Position numbers and translations under genes: made by a program. From Pontiella desulfatans (GTDB lineage: Bacteria > Verrucomicrobiota > Kiritimatiellia > Kiritimatiellales > Pontiellaceae), in assembly GCF_900890425.1 (NCBI RefSeq), contig NZ_CAAHFG010000001.1, forward strand, positions 3,782,001 to 3,846,000: a stretch of DNA of 64,000 bases, read 5' to 3'. Positions 45,377 through 55,600 of this stretch are shown piece after piece; the first letter of the stretch is position 1, and each line of letters opens with the position of its first letter. Under the pieces are notes generated by a model. It was not told the origin of the DNA. It made no database searches and saw only the letters and a program-made list of their open reading frames with translations.

Positions 45377-46909
45377 CTAAGCAGGATACCGAATGATGTC
45401 GGCGAACTTTTTTTCACGGTACCAGGGATCGTTCGACTGCTTCAGCCACATCCCCAGCTCGGCCAAAATGAACTCCGCGTCCGCCGGCGGGATATCCGGC
45501 AACTGAAGTTCCTTCATCTGGTACGGATCGTTTTCATTGTCGAACAGGAACTGCCCGCCCTCTTCATCGATCTGGAAGGAGTAGCGATCCGTGCGCAGCC
45601 CCTTGAACCGGTTGTTGTAGCCCAGGAAGTGCGCCGATTTCGGTTTGGGCTGGGTCGACCAGTCGCCGGTGATGATTTCGCGCGAATAGTTCCTGCCCTC
45701 GACGGACGAAGGAATGCGATCCTTGAGTCCCAGCATGCCCAAGACCGTCGGCATGATGTCCGGCGGGGTGATCATCAGGTCTTCGAGCGTTCCCTTGGTT
45801 TTGCCGGGAACCTTGATCAGGAACGGGACGCAGAAGGCTTCCTCGAAGATGACCAGCTTGCCGAACTTGTTGTGGCTCCCCATCATTTCGCCATGGTCGG
45901 CGGTGAATACCACAATGGTGTTGTCCGCCTCACCCGCCTGCTCCAGGGCCTTGAACACGTGCCCCAGCTGCTGGTCGACCCCGGTCACATTCGCAAAATA
46001 GAACGGCGCGCGTTTTTCGGCCAGCGCCTTGTTTTCACCCTCCACATTCGGACGCGTCAGCAGGCCGGGCTTCCCTTTGTAGTGCTCCCGGTAGGCCACC
46101 TCGTCGCAATCCTTTTCCGAATCGTACGGGTTGTGCGGCGGATTCGGCGCCCAGATGATGGAAAACGGTTTGTCCGGATTGCGTTGGCCATGGCTGTTTT
46201 TGAGATAGTCGGCCAGGACATCGGCTTCCAGTTTCGGCGAATAGATTTTCGGGCGGTATTGCTCGCCGTCCTTCCGGCCTCCGACCTTTTCCGGATCGTT
46301 GGAATAGACGCGCGGGTCCTTGTGGACATCCTTCACGCACTGGAACCAATATCCGTTTCCGTGGCGCCCGCGCCCCGGCGGGATGTAGGTGTCGTACGGA
46401 TTAAAGTGGTGACCGCCCGGCGCATCGGTTGAGCCGACATAGTTCTGGTTTTCATCGAACAGCGGATCGTTGCGCTCCCAGTGGGTTTTGCCCACATAGC
46501 AGGTGTCGTAGCCCGCACCGGCAAGCACATCGGTAAAGCACTGGATATCGTGTTTGAGGTGATCCGTCCGGGTCTGGTGGCAATTGTTCACCACCCCGTT
46601 CTGCCACGGCCACATGCCGGACATCAGCATGGCGCGGTGCGGGCTGCAAACCGGACAGGTGCTCACCGCCTGCGTGAACACCACGCTCTCCTGCGCCATC
46701 TTGTCGAGCGTTGGGGTAACGACCGGGTCGGACGCCGTGCGCAGCTTCCCCTTGAACGGGCCCTGTTGCCAAAAACCCATGGCCTCGCGTCGCATCTGGT
46801 CGGGAAAAACAAACAGCAAGTTAGGCGGCTTCCGTTTTACGGCGAGCGTGCTGGAACCCAGCATGGCGGCTCCGGCGGTCATGGTTTTCAGATAATTGCG
46901 TCGTTTCAT
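45377..46909 (-). CDS. Arylsulfatase-family sulfatase, Tat-exported
   Basis: Hydrolyses sulfate esters (S1 family). 510 residues. Twin-arginine leader MKRRNYLKTMTAGAAML; substrate-metal start NLLFVFPDQMRRE; formylglycine motif CSPHR with Cys88 (anaerobic sulfatase-maturing enzyme or FGE needed); VGKTHWE; FTADHGEMMGSHNKFGK near the C-terminal half. Start ATG 46907-46909 follows GGGAG at 5 bp. Upstream frame extension is promoter sequence. First gene of an operon with the beta-propeller hydrolase, GH29 and PL8 protein 3. Confidence 0.95.
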   Translation of the reverse strand: MKRRNYLKTMTAGAAMLGSSTLAVKRKPPNLLFVFPDQMRREAMGFWQQGPFKGKLRTASDPVVTPTLDKMAQESVVFTQAVSTCPVCSPHRAMLMSGMWPWQNGVVNNCHQTRTDHLKHDIQCFTDVLAGAGYDTCYVGKTHWERNDPLFDENQNYVGSTDAPGGHHFNPYDTYIPPGRGRHGNGYWFQCVKDVHKDPRVYSNDPEKVGGRKDGEQYRPKIYSPKLEADVLADYLKNSHGQRNPDKPFSIIWAPNPPHNPYDSEKDCDEVAYREHYKGKPGLLTRPNVEGENKALAEKRAPFYFANVTGVDQQLGHVFKALEQAGEADNTIVVFTADHGEMMGSHNKFGKLVIFEEAFCVPFLIKVPGKTKGTLEDLMITPPDIMPTVLGMLGLKDRIPSSVEGRNYSREIITGDWSTQPKPKSAHFLGYNNRFKGLRTDRYSFQIDEEGGQFLFDNENDPYQMKELQLPDIPPADAEFILAELGMWLKQSNDPWYREKKFADIIRYPA

Positions 46910-46937
46910 TCGAACTCCCGTTCCGGTGGATAACAAT

Positions 46938-46987
46938 GCAGGAGAGTATGCCGATTGCCTGGCGTTGAGAAGCCCATCTTTGCGCAG
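46938..46987 (-). promoter_or_regulatory. Candidate promoter and TTGCGCAG box upstream of the sulfatase operon
   Basis: Minus-strand -10 TACTCT (46948-46943), and TTGCGCAG at 46980-46987, 29 bp upstream of the AGTAT complement; in the two related promoters this distance is 28. Only one box is clear; the second, expected at about 47002, is degenerate. Also matches the caspase-gene promoter over 22 bp (46938-46959). Confidence 0.4.
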
Positions 46988-47039
46988 ATGTCCCACGGCA
47001 TTCACGCATTCCATTCGCCCCCAAAACCGATCGTGAAGG

Positions 47040-49280
47040 TTAAGGCAACAGCTTGACGTCCACCTCGTAGAAACCTCCGGCCTCGATCGCGTGGAGCGTA
47101 TCGGTGTAGCTGTTTTGCGGGAAGAGGATTCCGCTGGCCAGGTTGGTGAAGGCGTTGGTTAGCGAAACGCTGTGCCACACGCCGTATTCGCGGTTGGAGA
47201 CGGCGCTCCACTCCACCACAAAACCGGAAGACAGGTTCGTGGATGAGGCCGCGAAAAAGGATCCGGCGTTGGTGGGATTGGTTCCCGCAATGAATTCGGC
47301 GAGGTTGTCGAACCCATCGCCGTCGGCATCCGCCGTGGCCATCGCGTTGGTTGCCCCGCCGAAATATTCCTCCTCCCAGCCATTGGGGATGAGGTCGCCG
47401 TCAAGATCGTTGTTCCCCTCTGCGAAGGTCAGCAGCAGTGTCGGGATGCCGGCCCCCTCCCTGGAAGAAAAGTTGCGGTAGTTCGCACTGGTGGTTTTAA
47501 GTCCGAACGCATAGGTGCCGTTTCCCGTCACCACCGATGAAACGTCCAGCTCCACCCATTGTTCCGTCAACGCCGCCGCCGTCGAAATGGTTTCATCCAT
47601 CGTGGGGCGGCCGTCCCACGTCATCGACGTTTCACTCCAGGCAACATCGTTCACCCTCCAGATACCAACCGTATGATCGTGGAGGGAATAGAGCCGCACC
47701 TTGGCTGAAACAATCCCGTTCGTTATGCCGGACACCATGAACTTGAGGAAGGCGTTTATTTCACTCGTACCCTCCTTGCGGACGTTCAATGTTGAAGCGG
47801 TTCCGAAGTTACCCGTCGGATCGGCCTGCTTCACATAGGTATCCTCCAGCACCTCGAATTGCGCCGAGCCCGGGCTCGGCGGAACGGCAGGCTCTTCGCC
47901 ATATTCAGGGATATCCAGATCCGGAACGACATAGCCGTCATAGGGGGAGGTTTCCGAAGCCGACGGCGCCCCGGAAAGGGTTGAATACGGCGCGTTGTTT
48001 CCCTCGACTTCAATCGGCGCCCCCGAAATGTAGCGGTTGGAATCGTATACCTTCCATTCGGAGGGATCCCCGTTGTGGAGGCTGATGCTGGAATATCCAT
48101 CCGCGCATTCAAATGTATTGGAGGCGATTTTGTTGTTTACCCCCGCGAGGGTGTCCGACATGTAGTAGGAAATCCCGTTGCGGCCAAACGTGGCCTCATC
48201 CGTCAGGATCTCAAAGTGGTTACGGTAGACGAGCTGATTATCCAGGCCGTGCGTCAGATCGCTCGCGTAGGAATAGAGCAGCAAGGGCGTGTCGACAAAA
48301 TAGTTGGCGGCAATCACCCCCGGCCCGGCCGTGTCGCGATGCTTCAGGCCACCGGCCGGCGAGTTGGGATGCCCGCGGAACCAGTTGGCAATGATTTCCA
48401 CATCCTCCGCCTGGGTGGCGTAGATGATGTGGTCGACATCCATGTTTCCGGCATGCTGCTCCACCCCGCAGGCGACGGGATCCATGTTGAAAATATTATC
48501 GATCACGAGCGTGCGCCGGCATTCGTTCAGGCGCATCGCGCCCTTCATGGCCCCCATGCGGTTCGGCAAGCCTTCCTCCGCCTTGAACTGAAGCAGGCGC
48601 GCTTCCGGGTTCATCCAGTTCGCATAGCCCTTCCATTCCGTGTCGAGCCAGGTCAGGTTGCCCAGATCTAGGCCGAAAATGTTGCGACGGATGACCATGT
48701 CGGTGTTGCTGAAATTCTGGATGCCCTTGATGCCGTTGTCATCCCAGTCCGCTTCCGCGCAGAAGAACAGGCAATCTTCCACGACGCAATTTGCCCCCCG
48801 GGAAAGCACCACCGTCTGGAAGCCGTCGGCACCGAGGCCGATGGTGGTTGCAAAGGCGCATTGGCGAACCGTGATATTGTCCTTCTGGTTGCCATTCAGA
48901 TTGAGGGAGAGGTTCAGGAAAAAAAGATCCTCCACCGCCAGGTTGGCAACCGTGGATCCATTATTATCCGGTTCTCCGATCACCTTTAGAGACGAAGCCT
49001 TGAGCAGCGAGATTCCATTTTGATCCCCGAAAAGGCTCACGCCGTTTTTCATGCTGATTTGGCCGGTCACCCAATAGGTGCCGGCCGGGAAATAGACATC
49101 TTTCCCCTGCGCGTTCGCCGTCGAGATGACCGCATTGATGGCCGCGGTATCATCGGCCACACCATCGCCAACGGCCGCTCCATCCGTAATTGCATTGAGC
49201 GTGTTCGCGGGCTGCTGGGCAAGGCCCAGCATCGGGAGCGCCAGCAAGGCAGCCATGCACCATTGGATTGGAATCTTCAT
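47040..49280 (-). CDS. Secreted beta-helix protein (pectate-lyase-3-like) with DNRLRE and Ca-repeat tail
   Basis: 746 residues. Signal peptide (MAALLALPMLGLAQQ). Pectate_lyase_3-like start NAITDGAAVGDGVADDTAAI, and turns such as NGVSLFGDQNG and DNITVRQCAFATT continue a parallel beta-helix to about residue 430. A DNRLRE-like module follows (ADPTGNFGTASTLNVRKEG; WSETSMTWDGRP), then a Ca-binding repeat (ADGDGFDNLAEFIAGTNPTN) and a beta-rich end shared with the two PL8 proteins at 52694 and 56458. The start has GAGGG 5 bp upstream. Likely acts on a polysaccharide as lyase, hydrolase or epimerase; not determinable. Confidence 0.8.
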   Translation of the reverse strand: MKIPIQWCMAALLALPMLGLAQQPANTLNAITDGAAVGDGVADDTAAINAVISTANAQGKDVYFPAGTYWVTGQISMKNGVSLFGDQNGISLLKASSLKVIGEPDNNGSTVANLAVEDLFFLNLSLNLNGNQKDNITVRQCAFATTIGLGADGFQTVVLSRGANCVVEDCLFFCAEADWDDNGIKGIQNFSNTDMVIRRNIFGLDLGNLTWLDTEWKGYANWMNPEARLLQFKAEEGLPNRMGAMKGAMRLNECRRTLVIDNIFNMDPVACGVEQHAGNMDVDHIIYATQAEDVEIIANWFRGHPNSPAGGLKHRDTAGPGVIAANYFVDTPLLLYSYASDLTHGLDNQLVYRNHFEILTDEATFGRNGISYYMSDTLAGVNNKIASNTFECADGYSSISLHNGDPSEWKVYDSNRYISGAPIEVEGNNAPYSTLSGAPSASETSPYDGYVVPDLDIPEYGEEPAVPPSPGSAQFEVLEDTYVKQADPTGNFGTASTLNVRKEGTSEINAFLKFMVSGITNGIVSAKVRLYSLHDHTVGIWRVNDVAWSETSMTWDGRPTMDETISTAAALTEQWVELDVSSVVTGNGTYAFGLKTTSANYRNFSSREGAGIPTLLLTFAEGNNDLDGDLIPNGWEEEYFGGATNAMATADADGDGFDNLAEFIAGTNPTNAGSFFAASSTNLSSGFVVEWSAVSNREYGVWHSVSLTNAFTNLASGILFPQNSYTDTLHAIEAGGFYEVDVKLLP

Positions 49281-49300
49281 ATAACCCTCTATCCGCATAA

Positions 49301-49321
49301 AATCCGCCGTTTAGGCGGATT
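49301..49321 (-). terminator. Hairpin followed by TTTT before the beta-helix gene
   Basis: Minus strand AATCCGCC-TAAAC-GGCGGATTTT, about 20 bp before the start of 47040-49280 and about 70 bp after the stop of 49389-52463. Could partly terminate transcription between the two genes. Confidence 0.6.
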
Positions 49322-49349
49322 ATCCGGAACCCCTTCAAACCACACGCAT

Positions 49350-49376
49350 GGCAAGCCCCGCATGCGGAGGCTTGCC
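49350..49376 (-). terminator. Stem-loop after the 49389-52463 gene
   Basis: GGCAAGCC at 49350-49357 pairs with GGCTTGCC at 49369-49376, with CCGCATGCGG inside, 12 bp after the stop. No U-tract, so it may stabilise the mRNA end rather than terminate. Confidence 0.5.
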
Positions 49377-49388
49377 AGCGCGAACCCA

Positions 49389-52300
49389 TCACATTTGCTG
49401 AACCTTCAGGCGGATAAACTTCGCGGCCTTGTCGGTTGTGGGAACCGCATTGGTCACATAATCCAGCGTCACACCGGTCACATTGGTTCCGGTGATGTCA
49501 TAGCCGGAGTTCGTCCAGGTACCGTGTACCAGGTTATCGTTCACCTCCACATAATACAGCAGGTTGTCGTCGTCCGAGCGTTGCGGATGGACATAGTTGA
49601 GCACCCCTGCGGCCACTTCGATGGTCGATGCGGTTCCGGTGTTGCCGATATCGTTGGGATCGCCGTTGCGGGCATATTCCTCAAGGTTCGACAGGCCGTC
49701 GAGATCCGGATCGTCCTCCGCATCCCGGTCGGCCGGGGCCAGCCCGAAGCTGGAAATCCAGCTGCCGAACCCGACGCCTTTCAAACTGCCCAGGAAGGCG
49801 ATGTTGTCGAGGCGCGTCTGGTTCCCTTCGGCTTCCGCGGTGGTGGACGATTGAATGGAGAAGCGGAAGGTTGCCGATTCCCCATAGGCCAGGCTCATGT
49901 CCGCCAGCGGATTGAAGACCACGGTTCCCGCCGAGGGGATGTTGCCGATGGACGCAAACGTCCAGTCAAAGTCGGCCCACGGCAGGATGGTTGTAATGTT
50001 GGTGACGCCTTCAACCACATTGGTGACCTCATAGGAAACAAACTCTTCCGGCTCCATGATCACCTGATAGACCAGGCCGCTCGACACCCCGGCCAAATCG
50101 CCGGAGATGTATTCCAGTTGGATCTGCCGGGCGGCAATGGAGGCAACCTGATGACGGTAGAGGTCGAAATGGAACCCACTCAGGCCCAGGCTGGAATCGG
50201 GCGTCACATTCCCGATCGTCATCTCGGCCACAAGTGGAGTGTCGCCCCGACCGGCCCACGGGCGTGCGGGGCTGTTGGTATCGGCGCTGACCGGATCCTG
50301 GAACGAACCCAGGCTGCCATCCAGCGAGCCCTGCGACGTGGCGGAACCATTGCCCAGGCTGATCATCGTCAGGGTAAAGTCCACCCCGCCTTTAACAAAC
50401 TCGAAATCCTCCCGGACATCATCAACATTATAAGCCAGCACTTCGCTCTTGGGGAACGCCGAAGGAGCTTCGCCAATCAGCACTTCGAAGTCATCCACCC
50501 GGAACGAGACGTTGGTTGCATCCACCAGGTCTTCACCTTCCATGAAATATCCGACCGCCTGGATATTCGTGAAATCGACACCGGTTGTATCGAAGAACAA
50601 GCCTTTCGCCGATGCCATGCTCGTTGCGCCGGTGGTTGCCGGGCTAAAGGCCGCCCATGCATTTTCAGCAATCGGGAAGCTCAATGCAAAGGTGCCGGCG
50701 GCCGTCGCCTTTGCCGAGCTGACAAACCATTGGTCATCGTTCAGCACCGCAAAACGGACTTCGCCGACATCGGCACTGAAGCTGTCGATGTTCATCGAGA
50801 GGCTGGTCAGGTTTTCGCCGACACCGATATCATCATAAAAATCCCCGGCCTTCACGTAGACCAGGCTGCTTTGGTAGATATCCGTTGCGTTGGTGGCCGG
50901 CTCCGCAGTGAGGATCATGCTTCCCGCCGAAGGGTTCCCCCCTGCGAGTCGCGCGTACCGGAAACCGGTGCTTTCGGCCAGGGCCCCCTTGTTGCCAACC
51001 TGAAGCATCCCGTGCAGAGGCTGGGCCTGGTAGAACCCATCCCCCAGGCTTCGATCCAGAATCGGCATTTCGGGATGATAGTTCCGGATCAGCAGATTTC
51101 CATTCGTCGTGGCCGCATGACTGCCCAGCCGCAGATCAACATTGCCCTCGTCCCCGAAGAACATGTCCGGGCTGCCCCAATCGACGAGTACGCCGTCGGG
51201 GATGAAGTCGCCGACCAGCGCAATATTGTCCACCAGCACCGCGTCCGGTTCCGTGGCGGCATCCGTTGAGCTTTTCACGATCAAGCGGAACGTGGCGGTT
51301 TCGTTGGTGCCGAGCACGCGGTCGGACATGGCGTTGAAGGCTACCGGCGCACTACTGGGGTTTTCGCCCTGGGAGCCGAACGTCCAGTCGAAATCCTTCC
51401 AGCTGCCGGTTCCGGTCGTGGTGTATAGCGTAACCGCGTAGAGCTGGCCGGTCGGATCGCTCAGATCCCCGGCAACATATTCCATTTCAAAACGGCGCAG
51501 GGAGGTATCGGTCGACCGGAAGATATCGAAATAGAGCCCGTTCAGTTTCAAGTCGTGCGCAGAGGTGTTGGTGATGGTGACATCCACCTCCAGGAAAGTC
51601 GTCCCGTTCGCCGCCCAGGGATAGGCCGCCGGGGAGTTGGAGTTGGCCCCGGCGGGATCATCGAACGTGCCGTAGGATGCATCGACCGACCCGCCGCTTG
51701 CAGCTCCGTCCAGGGCGGAGTTCAACGCCACGCCAACCCCAACCCCGGTGGCCAGGTATTCGAAGTCGTCCTTGTTGCCATCCACGTTGAATGCCAGAAC
51801 GCGCGCCGAATCCGTGAACGCGTCGCCTATCTCCTCGAGGACAATGTTATCGATCCTGACCGCCTTGTTTCCGTGCACGGCGCTATCGCGCCAAATCTTG
51901 AGATAGAGATCGTCCCCCGCATCGGACGCCCCGGCAACATATTCAACAAAATGCTTTGTCCATGTCGCGTGAACGGCGGCCAACCGATTGCTGCTAAGCA
52001 CCTCGTTGTCGGAATAACGATGGACTTCGAAAACAAATTCCTTGGTTCCGGTAAGGTCTTCGAAGGAATCAAAACTGAACCTGTAGGTGTTCCCCTCCAC
52101 CATGCTGACCCCCAGATTGGTGGACGTGATGGAAGCGGCATCATCTTCATCCTTGGTATTCATCAGCATCGAGAGCAAACCCGAAGGCGGGGTTTTTCCA
52201 CTGTCGAAGTTAATCACCACATCCCCGTCGGCATCGTTGATGATCTCCACCGTCCACGCCTCGCTGTTGGTCAGCGCCAGACCGGCACTGGCCACCACCG

Positions 52301-52463
52301 TATTCGCCAGATCAACATATTCGAAATCGGCAATGGCCGGGTTCAACGGCAGGACACCACTCCATGCCGTGCCAGCAACCAGGCAGGTCGCCAGGGCCCA
52401 GCAAAGCTTCTGCAACGACCTGATCCTTGATGCAATCAACGTAGGTAATGACTTTGTTCTCAT
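49389..52463 (-). CDS. Large secreted protein with an internal duplication, function unknown
   Basis: 1024 residues. Signal peptide (LCWALATCLVAGTAWS). Beta-rich throughout. A CBM-like first part (IADFEYVDLANTVVASAG) is followed by two similar about-200-residue segments: the first from VLAFNVDGNKDDFEYL to DNIALVGDF, the second from VLAYNVDDVREDFEFV to DNIAFLGSL; both contain YVAGDL/YISGDL, DFDWTFGS/DFDWTFAS and ATFRLIVKSSTDA/ATFRFSIQSSTTA. The end has a Ca-binding repeat (DDPDLDGLSNLEEYARNG) and a short beta-domain. Start ATG 52461-52463 follows GGAGGAGTATCG. No family recognised; a surface glycan-binding protein is a reasonable guess because of its context and regulated promoter. Confidence 0.78.
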   Translation of the reverse strand: MRTKSLPTLIASRIRSLQKLCWALATCLVAGTAWSGVLPLNPAIADFEYVDLANTVVASAGLALTNSEAWTVEIINDADGDVVINFDSGKTPPSGLLSMLMNTKDEDDAASITSTNLGVSMVEGNTYRFSFDSFEDLTGTKEFVFEVHRYSDNEVLSSNRLAAVHATWTKHFVEYVAGASDAGDDLYLKIWRDSAVHGNKAVRIDNIVLEEIGDAFTDSARVLAFNVDGNKDDFEYLATGVGVGVALNSALDGAASGGSVDASYGTFDDPAGANSNSPAAYPWAANGTTFLEVDVTITNTSAHDLKLNGLYFDIFRSTDTSLRRFEMEYVAGDLSDPTGQLYAVTLYTTTGTGSWKDFDWTFGSQGENPSSAPVAFNAMSDRVLGTNETATFRLIVKSSTDAATEPDAVLVDNIALVGDFIPDGVLVDWGSPDMFFGDEGNVDLRLGSHAATTNGNLLIRNYHPEMPILDRSLGDGFYQAQPLHGMLQVGNKGALAESTGFRYARLAGGNPSAGSMILTAEPATNATDIYQSSLVYVKAGDFYDDIGVGENLTSLSMNIDSFSADVGEVRFAVLNDDQWFVSSAKATAAGTFALSFPIAENAWAAFSPATTGATSMASAKGLFFDTTGVDFTNIQAVGYFMEGEDLVDATNVSFRVDDFEVLIGEAPSAFPKSEVLAYNVDDVREDFEFVKGGVDFTLTMISLGNGSATSQGSLDGSLGSFQDPVSADTNSPARPWAGRGDTPLVAEMTIGNVTPDSSLGLSGFHFDLYRHQVASIAARQIQLEYISGDLAGVSSGLVYQVIMEPEEFVSYEVTNVVEGVTNITTILPWADFDWTFASIGNIPSAGTVVFNPLADMSLAYGESATFRFSIQSSTTAEAEGNQTRLDNIAFLGSLKGVGFGSWISSFGLAPADRDAEDDPDLDGLSNLEEYARNGDPNDIGNTGTASTIEVAAGVLNYVHPQRSDDDNLLYYVEVNDNLVHGTWTNSGYDITGTNVTGVTLDYVTNAVPTTDKAAKFIRLKVQQM

Positions 52464-52530
52464 CGATACTCCTCCATGCATTTAAGGTTTAAAACGTGCA
52501 ACCAACCGAACCCCGGGCGCTATTCTTCCC

Positions 52531-52610
52531 ACGGTATGTTGGATATAGTAGGCGGTCGCTGAAATAAGAGAAGGAATGCTTTGCGCAAGATAAGTCGATG
52601 ATTTGCGCAA
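52531..52610 (-). promoter_or_regulatory. Regulated promoter with two TTGCGCAA boxes (unit 2)
   Basis: Minus strand: TTGCGCAA boxes at 52603-52610 and 52581-52588 (22 bp apart, two helical turns), a weak -35 (CTTCTC, 52573-52568) and -10 TACTAT (52550-52545). The inferred transcript start near 52538 leaves a 75-nt leader. The same arrangement, with the same spacing, precedes the gene at 60234-61979. The boxes sit at about -43 and -65, fitting an activator such as an AraC-family protein; TTGCGCAA is itself palindromic, so a LacI-type operator is also possible. Confidence 0.7.
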
Positions 52611-52693
52611 CAAAAACCAATTAAAATATGCACGGCCGGTACGGAATATGTTCAAGGTTTTAATACGAACAGGGCCTCGGAGAGCTCCAAGAC

Positions 52694-55600
52694 TCAGTCC
52701 GCCCGCTGCACATCCACTTTGTAGAATCCGGCGGACACTGCATTGTGGGCCGTATCGGTATAGGCGCCCTGGGGAAACAGGATTCCGCTGGCGAGGTTGG
52801 TGAAGGCGTTGGTCAGCGAAACGCTGTGCCACACGCCGTATGACCGGTTGGAGACGGCGCTCCACTCCACGACAAAACCCGAAGACAGGTTCGTGGATGA
52901 GGCCGCGAAAAAGGATCCGGCGTTGGTGGGATTGGTTCCCGCAATGAATTCGGCGAGGTTATCGAACCCATCGCCATCATCGTCCACAGAGACGGTCGCG
53001 TTGGTTGCCCCTCCGAAGTATTCGAACTCCCATCCGTTGGGCAGTCCGTCGGCATCCTTGTCGCCGCCAAGGCTGACCGCCACGACCTCCAGTACCGGCA
53101 CATTCGCACCTTCCTTCGTATCCACATTGCTGTAGCTGCCCTCGTTGCTCATCAGACCGAACGACAGCTTGCCAGCGCCGGATACGGAAGCGGTCACATC
53201 GAATGACTCCCAAGAATCAATCACAACAGAATGCGAGTCCACCACACCGCCTATGGCAGGTTGCTGATTCCAGGTCAACGCTCCTTCAGTCCAGCTTGTA
53301 TCAGCCACATCATGCACGGTGAGAATAATGTCATTATGCGAACAGTAAAGGCGGAGCATGGCGGAGAGCGGAATCATCCCCTCAGTATCGGCATCGAACA
53401 TCAGATAGCCGTGCATCGCCTTGCTAAATTTGTCAGAACGGATCGCCATCTTGGCGTTCGCTCCGTAATTTACGGATGGATCATTCTGGGAGCTATGCGC
53501 ATCGTGAATCGGCGTAAACTGAAACGTGCGTTCCTCGATTTCCGCATGGGGATTCGCCAACTGCACATCCAGCGGCTCACCGTTGTTCGTCTGGAACCGC
53601 AGGGTTGTTTCCGAGCCGTTTGTGCTGACCAGCGATATACCGGCATCGGCATCAATGATCGCCCAGGTGCCGTTGAGGATCAGCTCAACGGGAACGGGGG
53701 CATCCAAAACGCCGGCACCGTCAAAGTTCAACACGGGATTCACCAGCGTCAAATCGATGATCCCATCCCCTTCCAGCATCACGAGGCAGGGATCGGAATT
53801 CCCCTTCACCACGGAACCCGCAAGGCTGCTGTTCGGGGCAAACAGTGCGTAGGCTTCCACCGATCCCGATTTAACGATGTGCCCGGCGGCATCATTCTTA
53901 ACGACCGAATAGAAAGCACCTGCCGAGCCGGCAAACGAGGCCATCTCCGCCGCGCTGGATTTGGGAACCGCGACATATTCATATTTCGAGTTTAATGGAC
54001 TCGTTTCGTGATCCAACCAGGCCACCGCAAAGTTTCCGCTGTAGGTTCCCGTGCCATCCTGCTGCGGCGAGGTCTGGTTCATTTTGGTGAGTTTGATCGA
54101 GTCGTTGCCGGCGGGAACATAATATCCGGTGCCGACGTTATCCAACAGCCAGCGGTTGCCCGTCATCCCCAACGTCTGATCCAACGGGAACCCCGTCTCC
54201 GAAACGCCATCCACCACCACGGCATCCGCCGTGTTTTGCAGATGGTTCTGGAACAGCGTTGTGATCGTGGCATTCGCGGCATCGTCATTCTGTATGCCTG
54301 ATCCAAGGCAGATCAGCTTTCCATCGATACAGAAAACGGACTTCTTGAACCTGAAGGTGGGGTTGTGGTTCGCGCTCAGGTTTTTCTGTTGGAAATCCAT
54401 GGCAAATAATCCGATTTCACCTTCCAAGGCGTCTTCGCCTTCCAGGTAATACTCGGCTTTCGCGCCGAACCGCAGCGCCCCGCAGAAGATCGAATCGGTC
54501 TTTTCATCCTCGCGGCCATTTGCATTGAGCTGCGTCCACGGCAGATGGATGGTGGTTCCGCCGGGGGTGGCGTTCCAGTTCCAACCTTCTTCCCGCTTGC
54601 CGCTGGCACCGTTGCCTCCGGCATAGAGGATTTCCACTGCGCCATATCCGGCATAGCGCGAATACTGGCTGGTGCCGGCATAGATTTCCTGCCCCATGAA
54701 ATGGTTGTTGAAGCCCTTGATGTCGGCCACCCAGTCGTCGTCGCGATAGACGCCCATCGGCGCATAGTTCAATTGCCAGAAGCCGTTGGGATATTCTTCC
54801 GGCTGATAACCCGGAACGGCGTCCGAGGGTTCCATGAGGTTGTAGGCCCGCGCCAGCTGCCCGTCGACCACCGGCGAGTTCACGAGATAGCCGATCCCCG
54901 ACGAAATACTGTTGATGGTGGTCAGTGGCGAGCCCCGCCCGGCCAACGACATCGGCATATCCTTGGCGCTGGCATTCAGGCGCTGCACCAGCATGCACTT
55001 CTTCAAGTGGTCATACGCCTGCGCATCAATGCCAAACTCCGTACCGCTCATATTAGCAACCGCCCATGAAATCGATTTATATGCAGGCGCCACATAGCGC
55101 GCCGGATAATAGTGGTTGTGGTGGAAGCCGGTGTAGTCCGGCTTAACTCCTTCACCCGTCTGGGGCTGCGGCGTTGCCCAAACCTGGACATAGTCGCGCA
55201 GGCCTTTCAGGTATTGCACCTGTTCCTCCACCGTATCCTTGAAAAAGATGCAGCAATAGCGCGCGATCGTCCGCGTGTTGCCCGCATCCATATTGCTCAC
55301 CTCGGCCGTCGGCTCCCAGATGCCGTCGAGCGCAGCAAACCAACAGGCCATGGCATAGGCCTCGTCCCAGAGGCCCTCCGCCTTCAGCTCATCCTCCATC
55401 AGCAGCACCGCCAGCGGATAGGGCCGGAACGAATAGCCGATGTGGTGAACCGTCTCCATCACACAGCCAGATTGGTAGCCCTGGTCGAGCGTATGCCGGA
55501 TCATCTGCATGAACTTCGTGCGGCTGCCGGCGGAGCCGTTATGGTAAAAATCGCGGGCATAGTGGAGGATCACATTGTCCAGCAGCTCGATCGTTTCACT

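Noticed and set aside
49020-51269. 749-codon plus-strand frame opposite two secreted-protein genes
   Set aside because: No signal peptide or domain; the minus-strand genes have signal peptides, ribosome sites and repeats.
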